This document shows, piece by piece, positions 1-10,309 of a stretch of 64,000 bases of DNA (position 1 is the stretch's first letter; each line of letters begins with the position of its first letter). The stretch lies in assembly GCF_014898815.1 (NCBI RefSeq), contig NW_026515445.1, positions 1,054,001 to 1,118,000 of the forward strand. Reading direction: 5' to 3'. Under the pieces are notes generated by a model that saw only the letters and a program-made list of their open reading frames with translations, made no database searches and was not told the DNA's origin. The translations under genes were made by a program, and so were the position numbers. The DNA comes from Panonychus citri. Its lineage: Eukaryota; Arthropoda; Arachnida; Trombidiformes; Tetranychidae.

Positions 1-1191
1 TGAACCATCAGATGAACAGCGATGTTGCAGTTCGGGTGTTTCATTGTTCTGGTAGGAGATAGCCTGGGGTGGATGTTGTTGCTTTTGTTGTTGTTGCTGT
101 TGTTGTTGTTGTTGTTGGTGGTGATGGAGAAGATGAAAGAAACTATTAACTTCAACTAATGGAGACATTGGAGGTGTAAGAAAGGCGGAAGAGGATGAAC
201 GTGATGAGTTTAAAGTAGGTGAAAGACAATCGAGACACGGACATTCTGATTGTAGATTATGACGAGTCGATGGTGTTCCCGTTGGAGTTGATATGATATT
301 CGTAGGATGTTGTTGGTGAAGATGAAGGTGGGCTTGTTGGTGGTAATGAGCTCCTTTACTCGGCAAAGGTGAACAAGGAGATGAAGATGGACTATTATTG
401 ATGTAGAAAATGTTATCACAGTTTTTCTTTGTAGTCGCAATACCACCACCACCCCCTTTGCAGTGGCCAGTTGACCCTTCTAGACCATACCCACAACCGG
501 GAGCCAAAATGAGATCAGTAGAATAGTTTAATCCGTAATTGCTTAACTTTTGACTTCCGTTAATTGAGCTTGAATGGTTTGCATGATGAAGATTGTAACC
601 TGGTGATGATGTTACAGATGAAGATGATGATGGTAAAGAGGATGAAGATAAAGAGGGTTTTGTTGTTGAATTAGCGGTTAGTGGTGTTGATGGGGCAGAA
701 GAAGCAGAAGCAGGATGATGAGGATGAGTTGAGCCTGCAAATGGATGGTGATGATAACCTGTCTGACCGTAGGTCAACATGAACGGAAAATAATGCATTG
801 TGTCACGTCCTGAACAGAATTGACCAGAAGGCACCAAATGATAATGATTTTGGTTATGTTGATAATTTGATGAATATACAGCTGATCCGAGATAATTAAC
901 ACTTAATGATTCAATGGAACTAGTTAATCCATTAGGAGATTGGTATTGTTGTTGAGACTGAATTTGAGGACACTGTTGATGTTTCTGATGTAATGATGAT
1001 GATGATGATTGTTGTTGGTTTTGTAACAAAAAAAGTTGATGTTGTTGTTGAGCATTTTTACGATCTTTTTTACGTCGTTTTCGGGGTTTAATTACTCGAG
1101 GTAAACTTTTTTCTGAGTTGCCTGAAGAATCTTCAGACCCCAAACTACTGATACCGTCAGAAAGAAGCGCTCGAAATTCATTGATAGGCAT
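1..1191 (-). CDS. Long Ser/Gln/His-rich ORF, unrecognised, C-terminus off the window
   Basis: An open frame runs from an ATG at 1191 leftwards to base 1 without a stop (about 397 codons). An in-frame TAA lies directly before the ATG, so this ATG, or a splice site inside the ORF, begins the coding part. Near the N-terminus is a strongly basic stretch, KPRKRRKKDRK at about residues 38-48, that looks like a nuclear localisation signal. After it come Gln/His-rich and Ser-rich low-complexity segments, a small Cys cluster (CPCLDC), the motif FLTPPMSPL and a His/Gln run coded by CAN repeats. Codon use is ordinary. I do not recognise the family. It sits on the same strand as, and downstream of, the CNOT6 LRR exons, whose nuclease exons must lie beyond the left edge. 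It is therefore either a separate gene within or next to CNOT6, or an unusual exon of it. A frame-compatible acceptor exists but has a poor pyrimidine tract. Confidence 0.6.
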   Translation of the reverse strand, partial: MPINEFRALLSDGISSLGSEDSSGNSEKSLPRVIKPRKRRKKDRKNAQQQHQLFLLQNQQQSSSSSLHQKHQQCPQIQSQQQYQSPNGLTSSIESLSVNYLGSAVYSSNYQHNQNHYHLVPSGQFCSGRDTMHYFPFMLTYGQTGYHHHPFAGSTHPHHPASASSAPSTPLTANSTTKPSLSSSSLPSSSSSVTSSPGYNLHHANHSSSINGSQKLSNYGLNYSTDLILAPGCGYGLEGSTGHCKGGGGGIATTKKNCDNIFYINNSPSSSPCSPLPSKGAHYHQQAHLHLHQQHPTNIISTPTGTPSTRHNLQSECPCLDCLSPTLNSSRSSSSAFLTPPMSPLVEVNSFFHLLHHHQQQQQQQQQQQKQQHPPQAISYQNNETPELQHRCSSDGS

Positions 1192-1478
1192 TTATTCATA
1201 AAACTAAATTGTCACAATGTGAAGCTCACTCGAGCTAAATGTAGAGTGAAATGCTGATGAGAAAGGATCCTGAATGACACAGATTGGTGAAGGAGTTTTC
1301 TTGCTCACTATTATCTCTCTCACTCACTCGTTTACATCATCTTTATCACCATTCTCACCATACTCCCGTTTTTCTTCCCTCTCCCTCTTTCTACCTTTCA
1401 TTCAAGGTACAAGTACTGAGGCCTACTACTAGAACTGGTTATGTTACTGTTAAACTCAACTAATAGCAATTTATCATA

Positions 1479-1480
<2 letters not shown>

Positions 1481-1522
<42 letters not shown>
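1481..1522. repeat. (GA)n microsatellite, about 42 bp
   Basis: Uninterrupted AG dinucleotides followed by GATGAT-type repeats to about 1560. It lies between the unknown ORF and CNOT6 exon 3. Confidence 0.9.
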
Positions 1523-1526
<4 letters not shown>

Positions 1527-1756
1527 AGAGAAGGATGATAATGATGATGATGATAATGAATAAGAATGGGATAGAACAATTTGTAGGGATGATTTAAAAG
1601 AACGGGGTCGAAGTTAACTAAGAAATAATCAGAGCGAAATAGCATGAATCGGGTTTGAAGAGATGAATTTTTTCATGTTTCTTTATTGCACATTCATTCA
1701 TTATTGCAAAATAATCGAGTAGTAAATTAATAACCAAAATTAAATTCGCAACTCAC

Positions 1757-2635
1757 CAACGAGGTTGTCAAGAAGATATTCCAACAGCTTTTGAACGCCA
1801 TTCGGTTCTTTGTAGATGACCAATATTTCCTGGGTGAGAGGATTACCGTCAAGTCCTATGAATAGAGCATTGGATAGAAAAACATTGATTGATTAAAACA
1901 CGTTTAAAGTGAATAGGGAAAATACAAAACTCAAGGACAGCAGAAATTAAAAATACATATAAACGTTAAACGTTGATTTGGTTCACAGATAATAAGTGAA
2001 TATTAGTATTAACACCTACCTAGATTAGCTATTTTGAATAATTTACCAAGTTCGTATGGTAACACTCGTAAACTGTTATTATTTAAAAGTAGTTCCCGAA
2101 GTTTAATAAGATCACCAAGTTCAGATGGTAACGTACGAAGTTTGTTGTTTGATAGATCCAAATGAATTAAGTTGGTAAGTTTACAAATGTCAGATGGAAT
2201 TCGGCTTAGATTGTTATTGTCGAGATAGAGTGATGTTAGATGGGTAAGGCTCCAAAGATTTGGACTTAAATTTCGCACGGTGCCTAATAGAAGAGAAAAA
2301 CAAAAAATCAGTTAGAAACCAAATTGTTTGATTCTATATGCACATGAGTCTCATTAGGGAGAGAAATTGTTGAAGTTTTTGAAAGATTGATAAACAAAGT
2401 GAATGATTCCATGTATCAGCTGACAAATTTTTCAGAAGAGAGTTAGAGAAGATAAATCGAGAAGAAAATGTCGCATAACATTGGCTCGTCAGTTACCTGT
2501 GATTTCCAATTCAGGCCAAAACGATTTTTTACCGGCAGCCACATCTTCCTGGGACATGATGGTATGAACTCGCCTTGGGTTTGGGGATTCATATTTATCT
2601 TTGTCCCTGTCATTCCGGTGATTCGTTTTGGACAT
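1757..2635 (-). CDS. CNOT6: CCR4-NOT deadenylase subunit 6 (twin/CCR4), N-terminal LRR exons
   Basis: Three minus-strand coding exons are visible: 2635-2497 (ATG at 2635), 2283-2020 and 1855-1757, joined at GT-AG sites in consistent phase. The protein starts MSKTNHRND and has the family's PNPRRVHTIMS and GKKSFWPELEITG segments, followed by leucine-rich repeats (LWSLTHLTSLYLDNNNLSRIP, then LRTLPSELG, LRELLLNNNSLRVLPYELG) and NPLTQEILVIYKEPNG. This is the N-terminal architecture of animal CNOT6/twin, the exonuclease (EEP) deadenylase that shortens mRNA poly(A) tails in the CCR4-NOT complex; the LRRs bind CAF1/POP2. The last visible exon ends in phase 1 at a GTGAGT donor, and the catalytic domain is not in the window. 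A clear acceptor precedes exon 1 (exon boundary at 2646), so an upstream exon exists. The family identification is firm; the 5' structure is uncertain. Confidence 0.9.
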
Positions 2636-2652
2636 TGATGATGGAGCTGTAG

Positions 2653-2890
2653 AGTTGAGGGTGGAGAGGGAAATTGAGAGGAAGAACAAAAAGAGAAATG
2701 GAAAAAGAAAAGATAAAAATTAGATGAGGAAAAAAAATGGAAAATAAGTGCGGAGAAAAAGAGAAAAAGAAAAGGAAAGAAAAAGATAAGAAAGAAAAAC
2801 CAAAGAGAGGGAGATGGAAAAAAGAAAGGGAAAAGACAGGAAAGAGAGAAGAGAAGAGAAATCAGAAGAGAATTGATGAAATGAACACAT
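2653..2890. other. Polypurine/polypyrimidine tract in the CNOT6 5' intron
   Basis: About 230 bp is almost all A and G on the plus strand (pyrimidine on the transcribed strand), ending at the branch/acceptor region of the first CNOT6 coding exon. It is far longer than an ordinary polypyrimidine tract and has no coding meaning. Confidence 0.7.
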
Positions 2891-3223
2891 GTCATCATTT
2901 AGAATAGAAAATGGGACACTACCGATTAATCCAACAGGCGAGTTAATCTTAAATCACAATTAATTAATCTCTTACCTTCATTCAAATTAAATTAGAAATC
3001 AAGTGTTGACAGAAACAAAATTAATAGAAAACAACAAAAAGTGATACAGAAAAATAGTGAAAATAGACAAGTGAGTGACTATTTTCAGAGAAAATGATGT
3101 GAGTTTAACTGAGAATTTTTTTGGCGAAAAAAATTAATTCAACTAATTGTGATTTCTTTTTCAATCGATGATTGAGTTTTGATAATGGAAATTTAGAGGA
3201 GAAAAAGTTAATTAATTACTTAC

Positions 3224-3500
3224 AATGCTCGATAATCAAGTTGGTGTCACTTTTCAAAACCAAATCGTAAGTTTTTTTAGTTGTTGGGATAATCAACATG
3301 TTGGTTGTTGTGGTTGTTATTTGATTGCTGACAGTTACCATGATTGTTGATTGTTGATTGTTGATGAATGAGTAAATTGTTGGTGAATTTAGGCTGATAA
3401 GAGAATCAATTAAAATCAATGCGATCAAGATGAAGGACGAAATACTAATGAGACTAAAGACTGACCAGTGGGCGATTTTTATACTCATGGAAATTTCCAT
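3224..3500 (-). other. Candidate upstream CNOT6 exon encoding a hydrophobic N-terminus
   Basis: An open frame from ATG 3500 runs to a good GTAAGT donor at 3223. Joined to the acceptor at 2646, the phase matches and the frame continues into MSKTNHRND of CNOT6. The peptide begins MEISMSIKIAHWS and then has about 25 mostly hydrophobic residues (FSLISISSFILIALILI), so it would be a membrane-anchored N-terminal extension of about 97 residues. Alternatively it is a 5' UTR exon that happens to be open, or exon 1 of another gene. No homologue is recognised. Confidence 0.35.
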
Positions 3501-3503
3501 CAA

Positions 3504-4651
3504 ATCAATTAGTCGATTAAATTGGTTTCGATTGTCTTAATAATCAGTTTAAAGTAAAATGTTTATACTTTTTTTGTTAATCTATTTAATGGTTAATCCA
3601 CTTAATCCATTGATGGACAATCATACGAAACAGATTAAAGAAAGAAGCTCTTTTCATAGTTAAACATTTTCTTTTAATCTATTTATCGTTGGACTTGTTA
3701 ATCACCATCCAGGTTCGGACAATCAAAGGAATGGTCACCAATCAATAGAATCAATTTTGACAATCATGACGATATTCAATTAATAGTTTCGAGACCAAAC
3801 AACCTCAAGTCGGACAATTGGACAATAACTCGATGATGATCACAAACGCTACTTCATTATTCCGATAATCGCAGGACAAAGATGAACATGAGCCTGTTAA
3901 CTTTTTAGAATTTGCTAAATCACTTAATTAACACACGATTGTCGAACCAATGGATTTTGATTAAATGTACTAATCACAATAAGTTGCGAATAAACAAATA
4001 AAAGAAAATTCGAAAAAAGCGCCAAAGTTTGTTGTCACTTTTTCTCACCAATGAACCGGTCATTGTTTTGCTGATTCGGTTTTTGTCATTTCCATTGAGA
4101 TTTTAATCCGTTGATTGTTGTCACCAATTAACTTGGCATCAATTCCTACATTTAACAGCAATTATTCAAGGTTCTCCTTTTAATCTAATAGCTAAAAATA
4201 ATTGTTCAAATGTAATCTCATCAATGTTAATTTAATGTTTGTTGTAACAAAGGAAAGTTATTTCATCTCTTCAGTGATTTTCATCTTCATCACCATTTAG
4301 ACAATTATCCTTGTTGAACAACCTTTACAATTAAAAGTTGGAGAGAAACAATTTTCATTCTCAAACGTTGATTTCTACTTAATTATCTTATTTACTTAAC
4401 AATCTTGACAGTCTCATATTCTTAATCACTGTCTACTTATATTCTTCTTTGTTTTTTCTAACGTTCCATTTCTATGCCTTGTTCATCTTCTGGTTTGGAC
4501 CAATCAACACGATTCATCTCTCGAGCTCTCATTCATTTAACTTACACCTTGTGACAATTTTAATTAGTTGGTGACAATTTCCAGCTAACTATTAATCTTT
4601 CTCTCTTTTTCTCTCTTTAACTGTGCCAAATTAAACCTCCTTTAGACAACA
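3504..4651. other. Intergenic region upstream of the TRIC gene
   Basis: A+T-rich DNA between the divergent CNOT6 and TRIC genes, presumably carrying both promoters. No ORF of note, no RNA gene and no clear repeat is seen. Confidence 0.6.
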
Positions 4652-5742
4652 ATGGATCCTGAACAGTTTTTAGAAATCGCCAATACAGTGACCAAGATGA
4701 AAATGTTTCCCTATTTCGAAATGGCTCATGCAATCATTAGTTGTCTTTATATTCGAGAAGATCTTGGATCAACTGGTCATCCATTTTCTCGTAAACATCC
4801 ATTTTCTTGTTGGCTATCGTGCATGTTGAACATTTTCGCAGGTTCGATTTTGGCCAATTTTCTGCTTGGAGAACCGATTGTTGCTGCTTTCAAGAATCCG
4901 AATCAAGTTTTTCTGGCCACAGTCATTTGGTACCTAATCTTTTATTCACCAGCTGATGTAATTTACAAGATGTGTAAATTCATGCCCTGTAAGATTGTTC
5001 TGGCCACCATGAAAGAAGTCATTAGGTGTAAAAAGGTTCATGATGGAGTCCTCCATGCATCCAAAATCTATCCGAATGGTTATGTTATCATGATCGCTAT
5101 TGGAACAGTCAAAGGTAATATCATGATGATGATAGAAATTAAAATCGTTCCAATGTTTCATTCATTCTTATTAATACTTTTGCTTGTTTCAGGAAATGGA
5201 TCAGGATTCATGAAACTTATGGAGAGACTCATGAGGGGAACATGGACTCCGAACGCTTTTGAACTTCTCACCCGACTTTGTAAGTTACGACTAATGGTCG
5301 AGACATAATCAAATCTAATTCTCTATAATTTATTTATCTTCCCTCTCTTTTTTGTTATCAATAGTCCGACAAAAGCATCGATTGTTGCTTCAATTATCTT
5401 CATTATCGACAAAAAATCTGATTGGATTTCAGTTCCTCATGCACTTGTTTACTTTGGAATTGTAATATTTTTCGTCTATTTTAAACTTTCATCAATACTT
5501 CTTGGAATTCACGATCCATTTGTACCTTTCGAAAATTTATTCTGTGCCCTATTCATGGGTGGAATTTGGGATGCAATTGCTCACGCACTTTCCAAAGGTA
5601 AATCAATCGTTGGAATACAAAACCTCGACCAATTGATTAACCTTATTTTCTATTGTTCATTTCTTTTTTAGCCAAGAAAAATGATGAATCTAGTCCCAAG
5701 GTAGAGATTCCAAGACGAGACGAAACCAAAAAGAAAGAATAA
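4652..5742 (+). CDS. TMEM38: Trimeric intracellular cation channel (TRIC, TMEM38)
   Basis: Four exons: 4652-5114, 5193 to about 5280, 5365-5597 and 5672-5742, about 284 residues. TRIC channels are K+-permeable channels of the ER/SR that balance charge during Ca2+ release. Family marks include the hydrophobic N-terminal segments (PYFEMAHAIISCLYIRED), the HPFSCWLSCMLNIFAGSILANFLLGEP stretch (4800-4880), FYSPADVIYKM, and a VIRCKKVHDGV loop comparable to the family's K-rich pore region. A FIIDKK...PFENLF half and a Lys-rich tail ending in KKKE, a possible ER-retention signal, complete it. Exon 2 to exon 3 does not join cleanly: the good donor GTAAGT at 5280 leaves the wrong phase, and only a weak GTTACG donor at 5284 keeps the frame, adding one residue relative to relatives. 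A missing T in the CTTTG run at 5276-5280 would explain this. Confidence 0.92.
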
Positions 5743-6602
5743 CCAACAAATTAACGACAAATTGATCTAAATAACTTAATCTAACATTTTAATCTAATCT
5801 TAATCACATTTATCCTTTAATCAACATGGATCTCATATTTTGCATCAGTATCATGATAATTTAATTGTAACCAATAATAATACAAGATGTATCTTTTTGA
5901 ACGCTCAACCTTCAATTCAATTTATCGTTGAGAGTTCTAGTCATATATACAAGGAAAAAAAACCACCAAAAATCAGACAATTAAAACAAAAGTGAAATCG
6001 ATTTGAATCTTTGATGATTAAAATCACAATAATTCATCAACAACTAATCACAAGAATATTAATAATCCACAAACAAGAAAAACACCCTACAGAAATAATT
6101 AAGCTTAATTGTTTTCTTTTATCGGAAATTCTCCATTCTAATCATTTGATCGTCGATAAACATCATTTGTTAGAAAAAGGAACAATTAATTAGTTAATTT
6201 AATTTAGAAAAAAAATATATTCGATTTTTCTACCGGCAGATGTCGCTTTTTAGAAGAGCAAATTAAAGAGACTGAGAAAGAGAAAAGGTTTTGTTTTGAT
6301 TTGTTCTCAAGTTCTGATTCAATTCTGATGGTCTAAGTTCCTGGTGATTCTTGAATCTTTTCATGAGAATTTTATTCTATTTATCGTTACATTTAATTCT
6401 AACCATATTGTCCAATAGTTAATCTTGAAATTTCGTTTCTAATATTGTGAGTTGATTTTTGTTCATCTTTGTTTAAACAACAACAAAAAGAGAAGAAGAA
6501 AAAAAAAATTCCAAATTCAATGTTATTCAATCAACATCATCATTATCATCATCTCATCAAACGGGAACAACAACTTTAACAATTTAGCAAAACACAAACA
6601 AG
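5743..6602. other. Intergenic, no gene seen
   Basis: TRIC 3' region and the upstream region of the next gene. A+T-rich; the open frame at 6011-6193 has no recognisable features. Confidence 0.6.
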
Positions 6603-7013
6603 ATGAAGTTAAAAATGGTTAATCCTTCAGTTAATCTACTATCCCTTATTATCCTGTTGACTCGTTTCAATTTTGTTTACAATTATTACTGTGACCATAA
6701 TTTGTGTTCATCTTCACATGAATATTGTTGTGGTGAAAATATTTGTTGCCTTTATTACAATTACTATTGGACCTATTACCTTTGGATGACACTCGTTCTG
6801 GTGATAATAATTATCTCATTCTGTTGGGCAACCTTTCATTTATACTATGAAGAGGATAGATACATGATTAATCAAAGCTGGATCACCAAAGCAATCGGTA
6901 AATTGTTGGAGAAACTACGTCCACCTCCATCAACAACCATATTAACATCCACCTTGTTAAGGGTAAGAGTTGATTATTTTCTAAACTGTTCTAATCTCTA
7001 TTCTAATCCTTAA
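6603..7013 (+). CDS. WBP1/VOPP1-like single-pass membrane protein
   Basis: The ATG at 6603 starts a signal-like hydrophobic segment (LLSLIILLTRFNFVY), then a short Cys-rich ectodomain (YYCDHNLCSSSHEYCCGENICC), a Trp/Tyr-rich membrane border and one transmembrane helix (LVLVIIIISFCWATF), then a basic cytosolic part containing RPPPS. The CCGxxxCC followed by Tyr/Trp and a helix is the signature of the WBP1/WBP1L/VOPP1 family, whose cytosolic tails bind WW-domain ubiquitin ligases. A good donor (AGG|GTAAGA) at 6962/6963 falls exactly in phase 0 after 120 codons, so the tail is probably spliced to a downstream exon that I could not find. Reading through the donor gives a 136-residue protein ending at 7013. 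The family call is moderate and the 3' end is unresolved. Confidence 0.6.
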   Translation: MKLKMVNPSVNLLSLIILLTRFNFVYNYYCDHNLCSSSHEYCCGENICCLYYNYYWTYYLWMTLVLVIIIISFCWATFHLYYEEDRYMINQSWITKAIGKLLEKLRPPPSTTILTSTLLRVRVDYFLNCSNLYSNP

Positions 7014-8709
7014 TAGTGAGAACCATATAATTTAATTGTAATCAAATGAATTTGGCTAATGTCCATCAAACCAAACTCTTGATCTACCTGCAAGGTTACA
7101 ATTTTGTTTACTCTGTGTGTTTATCCAGTGTTGACGAATGAGAGATTACCTTGTCATTATTGTCTTTTTCTACCACCATCATTAATTTCAACAACGTGAT
7201 TATCATATTCCCACTCTCTTTCCTCTCTTTGACCGGTATTTTCAATCAACTGATTGTCATACACATTTAAATTGTATGTTGACATGATCACCAAGCAAAT
7301 TATTGATCACTCAGATAAATCAAAGGGAGAGAAATGATCAAGTAAACAAACTGAATGTTAGCTTAAGGGAAAAACAGTTTTTTCTGTTGTTAGGAACTTT
7401 TTCTATTCCTAACAACCTTTTCCATGATAGAAACCCAACTTAATCCAGATTAGGTTAATCCTTCCGACGGTCATTTAGAGAAACCTTTTCTCTCGGATTG
7501 GGAACAATTCTGTAATAACAGAGAGAGAATAAGAAATCTGAATGAAAAAACTGAGAGAAAACAAAAGATACAGTCGTGAAAAATGAGTTTCGAATGGTTT
7601 TTAATCATTCGCGCAACTTAGCTTCTAAAATTAATTGATAATCTTTATCATCAGTGATAAGACTTAGATGATTTACTCATTGATTTTTCTTATCTTGATT
7701 GTTTAATCTATTAATTTTAGTCATACCTGCGAAGATTAAAACCATCAAATTCATTCACTAATGATAGAGAAGAAAAATCATCAAATTCTAAACATAGTCA
7801 CAATTAAAGCTCCTGAGCCATAAAGATAACTGTCTCTGATTGTGTGTCTTTAATTGTTATTCTGATCATCGTAGCATAATAATCATCACTTATTCATCAT
7901 CATGAAAGTTCAGTAATCAAGTAGAAAAATAACTTCTATGAATGAATTATATCCCATAGAATCAAACTCTAAAAAATCGTAGCGAAAATGATTAATTCTT
8001 TGATTTTTTTCTTCTTCTATTCTCAAGCCTCATGTAGATGAAAAATTACATGGAAATGAATCAGTTTCATCTTCTTTTCTCATGTAAAACTAGCAGATAA
8101 ACTACAATTTAAAACTATTCCTCTGATTAGTTGATTACTCTCAAGTTAATCAACTTGGGCTCACACTATTATCACATCTTTGTATAGTTGAAATGATTGA
8201 TCAAATTAATTAATGAATAATCAATTAACACCAATCAATCCTTATTATTGTATTGCCAATTTTTTTTCTATCTCAATTCTTGTCTTTCTTTTTCTTTAAC
8301 AATTAATTGTTCTGATACTGATGATGGTAAATAGTTTACCATGCTAATCACAATTCTAGTAATTAACTTTCTCATCAAATCAGCTAATCGATATTTGCTA
8401 ATTATCATCATCATCATTTACACGCTTCTAACTTTTTCTTTCATCATATTTATTATCATCAGAATTAAACATTTACTCTGATCATGATTAATAAAATAAT
8501 CACTTTAATCATAATGGACACTTTCCCTTTAATCACAATTTAAATAATCATCACCATCTCATGAATATATCAGCTCGATAATCATGATTAGTTTATATAA
8601 GAATAGATAAATACCCTAACTCGTTAATTAACTAATCATTTCCACCTTAAACTGATCTTTTCAAGTTGATCAATTAAATTAACCAAAAGATGACAAATAT
8701 TAGATAACA
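7014..8709. other. A+T-rich non-coding region
   Basis: No convincing exon with PPxY motifs or any other gene is seen. It may be an intron of the WBP1-like gene or plain intergenic DNA. Confidence 0.5.
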
Positions 8710-8720
8710 ATTTAGTTGTC

Positions 8721-8945
8721 TGAGCGTAAGCGAAGACCTTACGTCGAAAAATCAAAATTTCGTGGAACGATAGCGATCGTAATTTTGGTCCAATCTTTAC
8801 CGAATTTTCAGAATAGGTTCAGATGATGGTTCTCATCACCTGTATAGTTTTGGTGCAGATTGGCCTCCCGAAATTAGTAATTTTTCTTCACGCTAGATAG
8901 CGATAGCATCTATCACCATAGTAACGCGCTACCGCTAATTACAAA
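8721..8945. repeat. CpG-richer hairpin island flanking the minisatellite
   Basis: Composition changes abruptly from the A+T-rich surroundings. Perfect short inverted repeats follow one another: CGTAAG/CTTACG (8725-8730/8738-8743), ACGAT/ATCGT (8767-8771/8776-8780) and GATAG/CTATC (8896-8900/8910-8914). There is no ORF. It looks like part of a non-autonomous mobile or satellite element, but no known family is recognised. Confidence 0.45.
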
Positions 8946-8949
8946 TTTT

Positions 8950-10260
8950 TTTGATTCTCTTTCTTTTTACTTTCTCTTCTTTCTTTTTTAATTCACTCTC
9001 TTTCTTTTTCTTTCTCTCAGTCTCTTTCTCTTTCTCTTTCTCTCAGTCTCTTTCTCTCAGTCTTTCTCTCAGTCTCTTTCTTTCTTCTTTCTCTTTCTCT
9101 TTCTCTTTCTCTCAGTCTCTTTCTCTCAGTCTCTTTCTCTCAGTCTCTTTCTCTCAGTTTCTTTCTCTCAGTCTCTTTCTCTCAGTCTCTTTCTCTTTCT
9201 TTCTTTCTCTTTCTCTTTCTCTTTCTCTCAGTTTCTTTCTTTCTCTTTCTCTTTCTCTCAGTCTCTTTCTCTCAGTCTCTTTCTCTCAGTTTCTTTCTTT
9301 CTCTTTCTCTTTCTCTCAGTCTCTTTCTCTCAGTCTCTTTCTCTCAGTCTCTTTCTCTCAGTTTCTTTCTTTCTCTTTCTCTTTCTCTCAGTCTCTTTCT
9401 CTCAGTCTCTTCTCTCAGTTTCTTTCTTTCTCTTTCTCTTTCTCTCAGTCTCTTTCTCTCAGTCTCTTTTTCTTTCTTTCTTTCTCTTTCTTCTTCTCTC
9501 AGTTTCTTTCTTTCTCTTTCTCTTTCTCTCAGTCTCTTTCTCTCAGTCTCTTTCTCTCAGTCTCTTTCTCTCAGTTTCTTTCTTTCTCTTTCTTTCTCTC
9601 AGTCCTCTCTCAGTCTCTCTCTCAGTTTCTTTCTCTCTTCTCTTCTCTCAGTCTCTTTCTCAGTCTCTCTCAGTTTCTTTCTCTCAGTCTCCTCAGTCTC
9701 TTTCTCTTTCTCTTTCTCTCTCTCTTTCTCTCAGTTTCTTTCTTTCTCTTTCTCTCTCTCAGTCCTCTCTCAGTCTCTTTTCTTCTTCTCTCAGTCTCTT
9801 TCTCTCAGTCTCTCTCTCAGTCTCTTTCTCTCAGTCTCTTTCTCTCAGTTTCTCTTTCTCTTTCTCTCAGTCTCTTTCTCTCAGTTTCTTTCTTTCTCTT
9901 TCTCTTTCTCAGTCTCTTTCTCTCAGTCTCTTTCTCTTTCTTTCTTTCTCTTTCTTCTTCTCTCAGTTTCTTTCTTTCTCTTTCTCTTTCTCTCAGTCTC
10001 TTTCTCTCAGTCTCTTTCTCTCAGTCTCTTTCTCTCAGTTTCTTTCTTTCTCTTTCTCTTTCTCTCAGTCTCTTTCTCTCAGTCTCTTTCTCTCAGTCTC
10101 TTTCTCTCAGTCTCTTTCTCTTTCTCAGTCTCTCTCTCAGTCCTTTCTCTCAGTCTCTTCTCTCAGTTTCTTTCTTTCTCTTTCTCTTTCTCTCAGTCTC
10201 TTTCTCTCAGTCTCTTTCTCTCAGTCTCTTTCTTTCTTTCTCTTCTTTCTCTCCTTTTTC
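8950..10260. repeat. CT-rich minisatellite, 14-bp unit TCTCTTTCTCTCAG, about 1.3 kb
   Basis: The unit TCTCTTTCTCTCAG and shortened or lengthened variants (extra TTTCTC or TTTCTTTC blocks) recur throughout. Higher-order blocks of about 70-110 bp also repeat. The plus strand is almost purine-free except for the AG in each unit. All three forward frames are mostly open because CT/CAG words contain no stop; the 463-codon frame at 8951-10342 (FLSLSLS repeats) is an artefact of this composition. Confidence 0.92.
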
Positions 10261-10261
10261 A

Positions 10262-10300
10262 GCATACACGCGCTCAGACGTTACTGTCGCTGCAGTATGC
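10262..10300. repeat. Inverted repeat at the minisatellite's right edge
   Basis: GCATAC (10262-10267) and GTATGC (10295-10300) can pair across a 27-nt CpG-containing loop, directly where CT-rich DNA ends. It may mark the right boundary of a composite element with the island at 8721-8945. Confidence 0.4.
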
Positions 10301-10309
10301 CTAGTTAAT

